This document shows, piece after piece, positions 5,828 to 13,536 of a stretch of 14,695 nt of DNA. A model generated the notes under the pieces. It did not search any database, was not told the origin of the DNA, and saw nothing but the letters and a program-made list of their open reading frames with translations. The stretch covers positions 1 through 14,695 of the forward strand of contig JADHVN010000022.1 in assembly GCA_016783995.1 (NCBI GenBank), given 5' to 3'. The translations under genes and the position numbers were made by a program. Each line of letters begins with the position of its first letter. Within the stretch, counting starts at the first letter, position 1. The stretch is from Actinomycetota bacterium (GTDB lineage Bacteria > Actinomycetota > Humimicrobiia > Humimicrobiales > Humimicrobiaceae).

Positions 5828-6994
5828 ATGGCAAAAACAATTAAAGAAATAAATGAAAAAATAAAAAACGGAAAAGTTTTAGTATTAACTGCTGAAGAAA
5901 TAATTGATTATGTGAAAGAAAAAGGAATAAAAAAAGCAGCAAAAGAAGTAGATGTGGTGACAACTGCAACTTTTGCACCTATGTGTTCCTCGGGAGCATT
6001 CATAAATTTCGGTCACCCGGATCCTCCTATAAAAATGACAAAAGTGTGGTTAAATGATGTACCTGCATATACTGGAATAGCCGCCGTAGATGTATATATC
6101 GGTGCTGCAGAACTTTCAGAGACAGAAGGAATGAATTACGGTGGAGCATATGTAATTGAAGATTTAGTTTTAGGAAAACCTGTAAAACTAAGAGCGACAG
6201 CATATGGTACTGATTGTTATCCTAGAAGAGAAATTGAAACTTACATAACCAGGGATACAATAAACCAGGCTTATCTTTTCAATCCTAGAAATGCTTACCA
6301 GAATTATCCAGTAGCTACCAACTCTTCTGACAGGACAATTTATACTTATATGGGAAAGTTATTACCTAATTTTGGTAATGCCACTTACTGTAGTGCAGGC
6401 CAACTCAGTCCACTTCTAAATGACCCATATTACAGGACTATTGGGATAGGCACAAGAATCTTCCTGGGAGGCAGTCAGGGTTACGTCTCCTGGTACGGTA
6501 CACAGCATAATCCAGGCAAAGAGAGATTACCCAATGGTACCCCATGTGGTGCGGCCGGGGCTCTTGCTCTTATAGGCAATTTAAAAGAGATGTCACCCCA
6601 ATACCTGAAAGCATGCACTTTCCATAACTATGGTGTTACTATATTTATAGGTATTGGTATTCCAATCCCGGTGATTGATGAAGAGATGGTAGAATTCTTA
6701 AAAATTAAAGATGAGGATATATATACCGAAATTTTTGACTATTCCGTTCAAAGAAGAAATAAACCTTCTTATGGAAAGGTCAATTACAAGCAGCTCAGAA
6801 GCGGAAAAATAAAAATTAATGGTAAATTTGTTCAGACGGGCTCAGTTTCAAGTTATTTCAAGGCACTTGAAATATCCAATGTGCTTAAAAAAGAAATTGA
6901 AAATGGTAAATTTTATTTAACTGCCAGTGTTGCCCCCCTGCCCCTGGAGGAGAAATACAGCAGTCTTGATATACTCAGTAAGGAGGAACTTTGA
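5828..6994 (+). CDS. HcyBio (DUF39) homocysteine biosynthesis protein
   Basis: This 388-residue protein is of the DUF39/HcyBio family (COG1900). In Methanosarcina acetivorans members are needed, with an adjacent NIL-ferredoxin, to convert aspartate semialdehyde and sulfide to homocysteine without an O-acyl-homoserine intermediate. Conserved features include TAEE near the N-terminus, FAPMCSSGAFINFGHPDPP (Cys53) and AYGTDCYPRRE (Cys130), the two cysteines expected to handle sulfur or persulfide, and the Gly-rich FLGGSQGYVSWYGTQHNPG. The protein ends after the core domain; the CBS domains found in some archaeal versions are absent. The start fits the family N-terminus (MAKTIKEINEKI), although the ribosome site is weak (AGGA about 12 nt upstream). 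Its stop overlaps the next start by one base, so translation is probably coupled. Confidence 0.92.
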   Translation: MAKTIKEINEKIKNGKVLVLTAEEIIDYVKEKGIKKAAKEVDVVTTATFAPMCSSGAFINFGHPDPPIKMTKVWLNDVPAYTGIAAVDVYIGAAELSETEGMNYGGAYVIEDLVLGKPVKLRATAYGTDCYPRREIETYITRDTINQAYLFNPRNAYQNYPVATNSSDRTIYTYMGKLLPNFGNATYCSAGQLSPLLNDPYYRTIGIGTRIFLGGSQGYVSWYGTQHNPGKERLPNGTPCGAAGALALIGNLKEMSPQYLKACTFHNYGVTIFIGIGIPIPVIDEEMVEFLKIKDEDIYTEIFDYSVQRRNKPSYGKVNYKQLRSGKIKINGKFVQTGSVSSYFKALEISNVLKKEIENGKFYLTASVAPLPLEEKYSSLDILSKEEL

Positions 6995-7401
6995 TGATAA
7001 AAAGAAAACTGGTGCTGAGTTTTCCGGAAAATATTGTCACAAAGCCAATTACATATAGACTGGTAAAAGAATTTAATCTGGAATTCAATATACTCAGGGC
7101 TGAAATAACTCCTAATATGGAGGGTAAAATGCTAATCGAGCTCAGGGGTGATAAGGCTCAAATTGACCAGTCAATTGAATATCTTACAGGCACCGGAGTT
7201 TCCGTCCAGGATGCAGCAAAAGACATAATAATAGATAAGAACCAGTGTGTAGATTGTGGAATCTGTACCTCTTTATGTATCACTCAGGCTCTTATCCTTG
7301 ACGATAAAAGTTTTAAATTAAAATTCAATAAAGACAAATGTATTTTATGTGAGTTATGCCTGGATTGCTGTCCCGTTTCTGCAATAAAAGTTCATATATA
7401 A
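6994..7401 (+). CDS. NIL-domain 2[4Fe-4S] ferredoxin
   Basis: Residues 1-75 form a NIL domain, a small ACT-like module also found in methionine ABC transporters. Residues 78-135 hold two cluster motifs, CVDCGICTSLC and CILCELCLDCCP, each CxxCxxCxxxC, giving two [4Fe-4S] clusters. The partner of HcyBio in homocysteine synthesis, it presumably delivers electrons or sulfur for the reductive step. I chose ATG at 6994 rather than TTG at 6991: AGGAGG at 6981-6986 is then 7 nt away, and the arrangement TGATG overlaps the HcyBio stop by one base. The first cluster motif lacks the usual proline after its last Cys. About 110 bp of spacer follow before the next promoter, with only a weak A/T hairpin (7409-7426). 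Confidence 0.93.
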   Translation: MIKRKLVLSFPENIVTKPITYRLVKEFNLEFNILRAEITPNMEGKMLIELRGDKAQIDQSIEYLTGTGVSVQDAAKDIIIDKNQCVDCGICTSLCITQALILDDKSFKLKFNKDKCILCELCLDCCPVSAIKVHI

Positions 7402-7462
7402 ACTTTAATAAGATTTCAATATCTTACAGAAAATACCCCGAATATTTTTTAACACTTTATAG

Positions 7463-7468
7463 TATAAT
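7463..7468 (+). promoter_or_regulatory. -10 element upstream of the NfeD operon
   Basis: A consensus TATAAT stands 44 bp before the NfeD start, in the only gap between NIL-ferredoxin and NfeD. No clear -35 is found 16-18 bp upstream, so the call rests on the -10 alone. Confidence 0.4.
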
Positions 7469-7511
7469 GATAAGGTAAAAAAGTCTTTAAAACAACCTGG
7501 ATAAAATAAAA

Positions 7512-8888
7512 ATGAATTGCTCGACCTTTAAACAAATAAATATTGTTAAATTTCTGATTATTTTGCTATTTATTAGCTCGTTTCTTTTAATAGGGTCAAC
7601 CAACAGCCCTGCACTTGATAATAAAAGCAGTAATGACAAAATAAATTATACAGAAATAACTAATTTCTATATATGTGAGATTAAAGACATAATAGATCCT
7701 CCTACATCCAATCACTTAAGAAAATGCTTGAAAAAATCACTTGATTCTGGTTACGGTCTTATTATATTAATGGATACCCCGGGAGGACTTGAAGCATCTA
7801 TGAGAGAAATAATAATTGATATCCTGAATACAAATATTCCGGTTATAGTATTTGTTTATCCTGAAGGTGCCAGGGCAGCTTCCGCCGGGGTATTTATAAC
7901 TTATTCCAGCGATCTGGCCGCTATGGGACCTTCTACCAGTATAGGAGCCGCTCATCCGGTAAACCTGGGTGGAGAACAACAAATATCCGGGGATATGCTG
8001 GATAAAGTAACCAATGACTCAGTCTCTTTTATAAAAAGCCTTGCTGTGTCCAGAGGCCGGAATGCAGAGTGGGCAGAAAAGGCGGTAAGGGAAAGTGTTT
8101 CTATTACCGCTGTTGAAGCGCTGGAGCTGGGAGTAATAGATCTTACTGCTTCAAATATAGAAGAATTGTTAGAAAAAATAGACGGCAGAGTCATTGAAAA
8201 ATCAGGTAAAACTTTCCTTATAAACGGAAAGATTGCCAGAACCGAAAAAATTGAAATGAGTTTTATTTCCAGGTTTCTTCACATTATAGTAAATCCGAAT
8301 ATTGCCTATATATTATTTATTATAGGTATATTTGGAATAATCTATGAATTCTCCCAACCAGGATTGGGAATTTCAGGAGCAATCGGTGTCTTATTTTTAA
8401 TCCTGGGGTTTTATGCATTTAACATTCTTCCTATAAACTATGCCGGACTGGCTCTAATAATTTTAGCCATAATTTTATTCATTCTGGATATAGTGCTTGG
8501 CCTGGGTGGAATACTTTCAATAGCAGGCGTAGCTTCACTTCTTATAGGATCCTTTTTACTTGTTGACACTGATGCTCCTTATCTTAAAATAGCTACAAGT
8601 CTGATAATCAGTGCTTCAGTTATAGTATCCGGTTTTTTAATTATTGTAATAAGGGCAGTTTATAAGGTTCACAGGCAAAAACCCGTTACCGGTGAAGCAG
8701 GAATTACTGGAGAAACCGCAGTAGTCTGCCAGGACTTAAATCCACAGGGTCTGGTTAAAGTATACGGGGAAATCTGGAAGGCAGTATCTGAGGATGGAAA
8801 AAAAATTAAAAAAGGCCAGGAAGTTAAAATAATATCTTTAAAAGGTCTGACTTTAATGGTAAAAATATTAAATAAACAAAACAATTAA
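7512..8888 (+). CDS. NfeD-type membrane-bound ClpP-class serine protease
   Basis: The 458-residue protein begins with a signal or anchor helix (about 12-30). A ClpP-like protease domain follows (about 50-245) with [14 protein letters not shown] (88-100) and [15 protein letters not shown] (119-133). Ser124 and Lys165 are the likely Ser-Lys catalytic dyad; their 41-residue spacing equals that of the archaeal homologue PH1510 (Ser97/Lys138). About five membrane helices span 260-385, and the last 70 residues form the OB-fold NfeD domain. These proteases are known to pair with slipins and to cut their hydrophobic C-terminal region in membrane quality control; the slipin gene follows 19 bp downstream. 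The ATG at 7512 has a weak ribosome site. This is the full-length form, not the short NfeD1b type that lacks the protease. Confidence 0.92.
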   Translation: MNCSTFKQINIVKFLIILLFISSFLLIGSTNSPALDNKSSNDKINYTEITNFYICEIKDIIDPPTSNHLRKCLKKSLDSGYGLIILMDTPGGLEASMREIIIDILNTNIPVIVFVYPEGARAASAGVFITYSSDLAAMGPSTSIGAAHPVNLGGEQQISGDMLDKVTNDSVSFIKSLAVSRGRNAEWAEKAVRESVSITAVEALELGVIDLTASNIEELLEKIDGRVIEKSGKTFLINGKIARTEKIEMSFISRFLHIIVNPNIAYILFIIGIFGIIYEFSQPGLGISGAIGVLFLILGFYAFNILPINYAGLALIILAIILFILDIVLGLGGILSIAGVASLLIGSFLLVDTDAPYLKIATSLIISASVIVSGFLIIVIRAVYKVHRQKPVTGEAGITGETAVVCQDLNPQGLVKVYGEIWKAVSEDGKKIKKGQEVKIISLKGLTLMVKILNKQNN

Positions 8889-8907
8889 AACAAAAAAGGA
8901 GGTTAAA

Positions 8908-9672
8908 ATGTTAGTAGGTCCAACAGTAGCAATAATATTCGGTATAATTATTGTCTTAATATTATTGCTTTCAGCTGTTAAGATTTTAAGAGAATATGAA
9001 AGGGGTGTAATATTTAGATTTGGAAGACTTAGGGGAACAAAAGGGCCTGGCATATTCCTGATAATTCCGTTTGTGGATAAAATGATTAAGGTTGACTTAA
9101 GAACTGTCACAATGGATGTGCCGCCGCAGGATATTATTACCAGAGATAATGTACCGGTAAAAGTAAATGCGGTAATATATTTCAGAGTAATGGATCCCGC
9201 AAAAAGCGTGGTAAAAATAGAAAGATATATTGTAGCAACATCACAAATAGCTCAAACCACGCTAAGAAGCATATTAGGCCAGGCTGAGCTGGATGATTTA
9301 CTGGCAAGAAGGGATAAAATCAACCAGGAACTCCAAAAAGTAATAGATGAGCAAACAGATCCATGGGGAGTTAAAGTCTCAATCGTTGAAATTAAAGATG
9401 TTGAATTGCCTCAATCCATACAGAGAGCATTTGCAAGACAGGCTGAAGCCGAAAGAGAGAGAAGAGCAAAAATAATCAATGCAGAAGGAGAATTCCAGGC
9501 CTCTGAAAAATTATCTGAGGCTGCAAGGGTGTTGAGTAAATATCCGGTCTCTGTACAGCTCAGGTTCCTTCAGACCCTAAAAGAAATAGCAACAGAACAG
9601 AATTCAACAATTATATTCCCGGTTCCTATTGATCTTATAGAAGCATTTATAAATAGGCTAGGTAAAAAATAA
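8908..9672 (+). CDS. Slipin (SPFH/band 7/stomatin-like protein)
   Basis: A single membrane helix (about residues 5-26) is followed by the SPFH/band 7 domain, with [33 protein letters not shown] and [16 protein letters not shown] charged coiled-coil region comes next ([23 protein letters not shown]), then a hydrophobic C-terminal stretch ending [14 protein letters not shown]. The protein should oligomerise on the cytoplasmic membrane and organise or protect membrane proteins. It is the known operon partner and substrate of NfeD proteases, and the C-terminal hydrophobic stretch is of the kind cleaved in archaeal pairs. The start is fixed by AAGGAGG seven bases before the ATG. At 254 residues it has the usual length for bacterial slipins. 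Confidence 0.95.
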   Translation: MLVGPTVAIIFGIIIVLILLLSAVKILREYERGVIFRFGRLRGTKGPGIFLIIPFVDKMIKVDLRTVTMDVPPQDIITRDNVPVKVNAVIYFRVMDPAKSVVKIERYIVATSQIAQTTLRSILGQAELDDLLARRDKINQELQKVIDEQTDPWGVKVSIVEIKDVELPQSIQRAFARQAEAERERRAKIINAEGEFQASEKLSEAARVLSKYPVSVQLRFLQTLKEIATEQNSTIIFPVPIDLIEAFINRLGKK

Positions 9673-9687
9673 AAGGCAATAAATAAC

Positions 9688-10242
9688 TTGTCCGGAAAGA
9701 AAAATTTAAATAATTACCCTGTAAAAAAAATTATTGGTAAAAAAATAATCCTGAGAGTACTGGAAAAAGGTGATTTAAAAAGATCTTTGGCCTGGTTAAA
9801 GGACTCTTCTGTCAATATGTATTTGAGCCAGAACTTTTGCGACTATACAGAAGAACAGGAACTTAAATGGTTTAAATTCATTCAAAGTTCCAAGAATGAT
9901 ATAGTCTTTGCTATTGAAGATATAAATACAAATCTTCATATTGGCAATTGTGCCCTGCACAAAATCAACTGGGGAAAAGGTGACTGTGAGCTGGGTATTG
10001 TAATTGGTGAGAAAGGTTACTGGAATAAAGGTTACGGCTCTGACACAATAATGAATGTTACAAAATTTGCAATGTTTGAGCTGGATCTTAAAAGTATTAA
10101 ATTAAATGTTTACAAATATAACCACCGGGCAATAAAAGTATATAAAAATTGTGGATTTAAGCTGATTCAGACCCAGAAGAAAAATCATCTTTATAATGGA
10201 AAATACTGGGACACTTTAATAATGGAGCTTAAAAAAACTTAA
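9688..10242 (+). CDS. GNAT acetyltransferase, RimJ/RimL type
   Basis: The 184-residue protein has the GNAT fold: a first strand (KKIILRVLEKGDL), central strands (CELGIVIGEKGYW), the acetyl-CoA loop GEKGYWNKGYGSD and the family C-terminal stretch NHRAIKVYKNCGFKLI. It resembles the RimJ/RimL group, which acetylate protein N-termini, spermidine or small molecules; the substrate cannot be read from sequence. No ATG or GTG suits the N-terminus, and TTG at 9688 is the best start, with AAAGG about 12 nt upstream. The gene begins 15 bp after the slipin stop and so probably belongs to the NfeD-slipin operon. The unusual start and weak ribosome site suggest low expression compared with the slipin. Confidence 0.85.
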   Translation: MSGKKNLNNYPVKKIIGKKIILRVLEKGDLKRSLAWLKDSSVNMYLSQNFCDYTEEQELKWFKFIQSSKNDIVFAIEDINTNLHIGNCALHKINWGKGDCELGIVIGEKGYWNKGYGSDTIMNVTKFAMFELDLKSIKLNVYKYNHRAIKVYKNCGFKLIQTQKKNHLYNGKYWDTLIMELKKT

Positions 10243-10434
10243 AAATTAATAAATTATATACATCTTCATACATTCATATCCGATCATATAGGACCTTTAA
10301 CACATATATATACACATATCCATACATAAATATTAAATTTTATAATTATACTTATTTTATGTATTATAACCTTTGTTTTTAATAATCAATTTTTATGCTA
10401 ATATTTTAAAATCCATTATTAAAAGTCTAAAATT

Positions 10435-11841
10435 ATGTATACATATAGAAGAAAATATAGAATTGGTCCTGGTTCAATTTTTTTTATGATTGTATTTATA
10501 TTAATCACTATAGGAATGGGTTACCTCTTTTATATGAACATAGGATATTTCTGGGATATGTTACCATTTGTCTGTATACCTGTAATCATAATAAGCCTTA
10601 TACTTACGATATTTAATTTTACAAGGAGAACCAGAGGAAGTTCATTCTTCGTTGTATTCTTTATACTGTCTCTTACAGGGTTAATACTATCAAATTTTTT
10701 TGGTCCATCTGCTCTGAAAAATAAAGCAGAAAAAAGTTTTGACAATAAAGACTATTCCCAATCAATAAATTATTACAATACACTTCTAAATAATTACCCC
10801 AACAGCAAGCTTGCAGATGATGCACTGGAAAAAATTTCATATGCTTACTACTCAAATGGTAACTATCTGGAAGCAATTGATAGTTTTAAAAAAGCAATAG
10901 ATTCAGAAATATTCGGTGATGACAATCTTAAAATAAAAAATATTTTAGAAGAATGTTATACAAAATTAGCTCTTGATTATCATAAAAATGAAAAATATAG
11001 CCAGTCCGCCGAGAGTTATTTAAATGCAGTTGAAGTGCTTGAAGATATTAAAAGTAACTTTCCTGATACAAATGAAGCCTTTATTGCAATATATAAAATC
11101 CCTGAATATTTATATAATACAGCTTTGAATTTTAATAAAACCAAAAACTGGGAAAAATCCATAGAAGCGCTTGAGAATATAATTAATAACTATAATGATA
11201 GTGAATATTTTTATAAGGCCAGTTATCTTTTATCAAATAACTACATTAACAGAGCAATAGAACTAGTAAATAATTTTAATTATGTAGAAGGTGTTGAAGA
11301 ATTTCTAAAAATTTTAGACATGGAAGTCCAGAATAATAACTATAATAATATTTCAGATTATGAGAAAAGAGGGGTATTCTACAATATACCACCCGATACC
11401 CTTAAAAGTATTGCCAGGGATAAATATAATTCCGGTAGTTATAAAAAAGCATCGTTACTTTATGAAATAATTGTTGAATATAATCCAGAACTAGAGGAAG
11501 AAATTAATCCCTTACTAATTGATTCAAAATTAAAATTGATAGCTTCTTCAACTTGTAATTCGCTTTCGCCAGCTGTTCCCGAGCGTAAATTTTGGGGTCC
11601 TGAAAAGAGTATATTGATAATTGAAAATAACACCGAATTTGATTTAACTGTATATCTAAAGGGACCTGAATATAAAATAATAATAGTTGAAAAAAACTCC
11701 ACGTCTGATGAAATAGAGATCAGCGCCGGTACATACGAGGCTGCTTCAGAATTAACTAGTCCAGATATTTTACCTTATTATGGGGAAGTAACCTACGAGG
11801 AAGGCCAAAAATACAGAGTGAAATACCCAATCTCTGATTAA
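10435..11841 (+). CDS. Membrane-anchored TPR protein with orphan C-terminal domain
   Basis: The 468-residue protein begins with three membrane helices (about 13-34, 40-60, 69-90). Residues 94-360 are tetratricopeptide-like helical repeats: KAEKSFDNKDYSQSINYYNT, AYYSNGNYLEAIDSFKKAI, DYHKNEKYSQSAESYLNAV, NFNKTKNWEKSIEALENI and KYNSGSYKKASLLYEIIV. Such repeats bind other proteins. Residues 390-468 look like a small beta-sandwich (SILIIENNTEFDLTVYLKGP, then ISAGTYEAASELTS). The helices and layout imply a scaffold anchored in the membrane, with the repeats on one side; which side is unclear. About 190 bp of very A/T-rich spacer precede it, with no confident promoter, and the ATG has no ribosome site, so the true start is uncertain. 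It is convergent with the next gene, stops 4 bp apart. Partner and process unknown. Confidence 0.82.
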   Translation: MYTYRRKYRIGPGSIFFMIVFILITIGMGYLFYMNIGYFWDMLPFVCIPVIIISLILTIFNFTRRTRGSSFFVVFFILSLTGLILSNFFGPSALKNKAEKSFDNKDYSQSINYYNTLLNNYPNSKLADDALEKISYAYYSNGNYLEAIDSFKKAIDSEIFGDDNLKIKNILEECYTKLALDYHKNEKYSQSAESYLNAVEVLEDIKSNFPDTNEAFIAIYKIPEYLYNTALNFNKTKNWEKSIEALENIINNYNDSEYFYKASYLLSNNYINRAIELVNNFNYVEGVEEFLKILDMEVQNNNYNNISDYEKRGVFYNIPPDTLKSIARDKYNSGSYKKASLLYEIIVEYNPELEEEINPLLIDSKLKLIASSTCNSLSPAVPERKFWGPEKSILIIENNTEFDLTVYLKGPEYKIIIVEKNSTSDEIEISAGTYEAASELTSPDILPYYGEVTYEEGQKYRVKYPISD

Positions 11842-11845
11842 AATA

Positions 11846-12265
11846 CTATTCCATTCTTTTCAAACTATCATTAATTAATACTTTTAAATTTTTATCTAAA
11901 AACCCTTTAACATTATTAAAATCATTTTCCCGGTTAACATTGCAGTTCATTTCCAAACCGACCAGGAGTTTATCTAATATAACTGAAGCAGATTTTATCT
12001 GCTCTTTTGTTTTTTTCTCATCAGCTTGCTTTAAATCCTTTACAGTTTCATCTACAGCCGCATTAAAATTGTCATAAGCATCTTTAAGCATTCCGGTAAA
12101 GGTTGCTTTCTGCCAGAACCATTTCCCACTATTCTTCTTATTGTATAAATTAAAAAGGCCAAATAAATATTCTAAATCAACCTTTTTTAATTCACATATG
12201 TTCTTAATTATATACATCCTTTTAGTAATATACGGTAACCTGTTTAATTTTTTAAAATCTTCCAT
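11846..12265 (-). CDS. Hypothetical helical protein, unrecognised
   Basis: The 139-residue product is rich in Lys, Asn and Leu and appears wholly alpha-helical, without signal peptide or membrane helix. A possible coiled-coil lies around residues 70-95 (AAVDETVKDLKQADEKKTKE). A short aromatic stretch (SGKWFWQKATF, about 46-56) is the most distinctive part. I do not recognise a family. The ATG at 12265 has GGAG about 9 nt upstream, which supports translation. The nearest upstream gene on the same strand is the glycosylase 126 bp away, so co-transcription is possible but not close. The codon pattern resembles that of the surrounding genes, so it is likely real. Confidence 0.6.
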   Translation of the reverse strand: MEDFKKLNRLPYITKRMYIIKNICELKKVDLEYLFGLFNLYNKKNSGKWFWQKATFTGMLKDAYDNFNAAVDETVKDLKQADEKKTKEQIKSASVILDKLLVGLEMNCNVNRENDFNNVKGFLDKNLKVLINDSLKRME

Positions 12266-12391
12266 ATTTATAACTCCAATAAAATTTACTCCATCCCTTA
12301 AAAACTCGTTAATAATTCTTTAAACCAATTATATTCAAAGTATTTCTATAATCCATGCACATATTATTTAATATATTTTAAAAAATTATAC

Positions 12392-12964
12392 TTATTTATT
12401 TTGAATCAAAAATCTAAGTGGCCTGTCTTCCCCTTTTTTTATGCCTATTCTTTCCGCCACTATTATTTTAAGATTATTATCCTCCGTCTTATAGTCAGAT
12501 AAATATAATCTATTTTCCCCTCTTACAATGTCAGCACCATTATCTTTTATATCTATACCCAGTGCTATGGTTAATTTACCCGGTCCGTCTGTAAGCCTGC
12601 CCTCCAGATTGACATTTCTTCTTTTTTTCATAATATCAATTCCCCAAATGGGTTTCAATGCTCTTATTAATACCGCACCCGGTTTTCCTTCATTTTCGGT
12701 TACAACATTTAATAGATAATACATCCCATAACACATATAGACATAGGCAATGCCTGGCTTTCCAAACATTATCTCGCTTCTGGGTGTCTTTCCACCATAA
12801 GCATGACTGGCAGGGTCATCTTCGCCATAATAAGCTTCTGTTTCCAGAATTATCCCCCCAACCATTTCCGGTCCTCTAAATTTCACCAGTACCTTGCCCA
12901 GTAAATTCCTGGCTACTTCTGATGTATCTCTCCCGTAAAACTTTCTAGGCAATATATTTTTCAT
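12392..12964 (-). CDS. mpg: 3-methyladenine DNA glycosylase (AAG/MPG family)
   Basis: This monofunctional glycosylase excises 3-methyladenine, hypoxanthine and related damaged bases to start base excision repair. The AAG fold is clear: ILPRKFYGRDTSEVARNLLG at the start, the active-site stretch ETEAYYGEDDPASHAYGGKTPR, GIAYVYMCYGMYYLLNVV, AVLIRALKP and the C-terminal LTDGPGKLTIALGI. By alignment with human AAG, the catalytic Glu125 matches the second Glu of ETEAYY, and Tyr127 and His136 are also kept. An ATG at 12976 would add four residues, but the family usually begins near the ATG at 12964, which has GGAA about 8 nt before it; either start is possible. Upstream lie two promoter-like sequences (13012-13065). 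Length is normal and no key residue is missing. Confidence 0.93.
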   Translation of the reverse strand: MKNILPRKFYGRDTSEVARNLLGKVLVKFRGPEMVGGIILETEAYYGEDDPASHAYGGKTPRSEIMFGKPGIAYVYMCYGMYYLLNVVTENEGKPGAVLIRALKPIWGIDIMKKRRNVNLEGRLTDGPGKLTIALGIDIKDNGADIVRGENRLYLSDYKTEDNNLKIIVAERIGIKKGEDRPLRFLIQNK

Positions 12965-13011
12965 AAGAATTTCCATAAATAATTACTATTATTCTTCTAA
13001 ATTTTAGAAAA

Positions 13012-13020
13012 ATTATACCA
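13012..13020 (-). promoter_or_regulatory. Extended -10 promoter for the glycosylase gene
   Basis: Read on the minus strand, TGGTATAAT is an extended -10 (TATAAT at 13017-13012), about 40-50 bp before the start codon. No matching -35 is seen. It may act with, or instead of, the -35/-10 pair at 13037-13065. Confidence 0.5.
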
Positions 13021-13036
13021 ATTGATTAACCACCAA

Positions 13037-13065
13037 ATAATAGCAATCCTATTTTTAATAGTCAA
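13037..13065 (-). promoter_or_regulatory. Second promoter candidate for the glycosylase gene
   Basis: On the minus strand TTGACT (13065-13060) and TATTAT (13042-13037) stand exactly 17 bp apart. Both elements are one or two bases from consensus. Confidence 0.5.
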
Positions 13066-13118
13066 TAAATCCTCTGTTTCTAACTGACAATTCTACAGAT
13101 AAATAAAAAACTTTTTTG

Positions 13119-13147
13119 TTGAAATAGAAAAAAAAATTTTGTATATT
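13119..13147 (+). promoter_or_regulatory. Promoter of the ferredoxin gene
   Basis: TTGAAA (13119-13124) and TATATT (13142-13147) are separated by 17 bp. Transcription would start near 13154, giving a leader of about 55 nt before the ferredoxin ATG. Confidence 0.6.
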
Positions 13148-13208
13148 ACATAACAATATTACTAAAGAATAAAGAAGATTTATAAATTAAAAAGTGGAAA
13201 GGAACCCA

Positions 13209-13400
13209 ATGGAAGTAAAAATAGATAAGGATCTCTGCACCGGATGCGGTTTGTGCGAAGAAACATGCCCGGATATTTTTAAATTAAATGAGGATGAAGA
13301 TATAGCAGAAGTTATCAAGAATGATTATGAAGAGAATGATGAAGAGTGTATTGAAGAAGCAGTAGAGAGTTGCCCAACCGAAGCAATATCAGCCGATTAA
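13209..13400 (+). CDS. Single-cluster [4Fe-4S] ferredoxin
   Basis: The 63-residue acidic electron carrier is of the Thermotoga/Pyrococcus/Bacillus ferredoxin type. The motif CTGCGLCEETCPDIF near the N-terminus supplies three ligands (CxxCxxC) and the ESCPTEAI near the C-terminus the fourth. The extra cysteines (EETCP and EECIEE) match those that can form a disulfide in relatives. A GTG at 13194 would add five residues, but AAAGGA at 13198-13203 sits 5 nt before the ATG at 13209, which also gives the usual N-terminus (MEVKIDKDLC), so I take the ATG. The gene has its own promoter and a strong terminator, so it is a single-gene unit. It is a general low-potential carrier; its redox partners are not shown by context. 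Confidence 0.95.
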   Translation: MEVKIDKDLCTGCGLCEETCPDIFKLNEDEDIAEVIKNDYEENDEECIEEAVESCPTEAISAD

Positions 13401-13425
13401 TTTATTATAAACTAATTTACATAAT

Positions 13426-13465
13426 AAAAAAATAGTCCTATCCAGAAAGACAGGACTATTTTTTT
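13426..13465. terminator. Strong bidirectional intrinsic terminator
   Basis: A perfect 14-bp stem (A7-TAGTCCT at 13426-13439 with AGGACTA-T7 at 13452-13465) encloses a 12-nt loop. The run of T on the right ends the ferredoxin transcript, and the run of A on the left becomes a U tract for transcripts coming from rpe on the minus strand. It lies between these two convergent genes. Confidence 0.88.
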
Positions 13466-13513
13466 ATTGATATCACCTTCATATATATTTTTATATTATT
13501 ATTATATTAGAAG

Positions 13514-13536
13514 AAAACAGTTAACTAGACTGTTTT
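13514..13536 (-). terminator. Short hairpin at the rpe stop, possible terminator
   Basis: On the minus strand AAAACAG and CTGTTTT form a 7-bp stem with a 9-nt loop that includes the rpe stop codon (13525-13527), followed by CTTCT. It is weak, and the bidirectional terminator further on probably does most of the work. Confidence 0.35.

Noticed and set aside
6991..6993. TTG as the NIL-ferredoxin start
   Set aside because: The ATG at 6994 has better spacing from AGGAGG and forms the usual TGATG coupling with the HcyBio stop.
7409..7426. TAAGAT/ATCTTA hairpin after the NIL-ferredoxin gene, as a terminator
   Set aside because: Short A/T-only stem without a following T tract; too weak to call.
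10243..10434. Possible small RNA or tandem repeat in the very A/T-rich spacer with recurring ACATAT/CATACAT
   Set aside because: The repeats are irregular and low-complexity; no promoter, stable fold or terminator was found.
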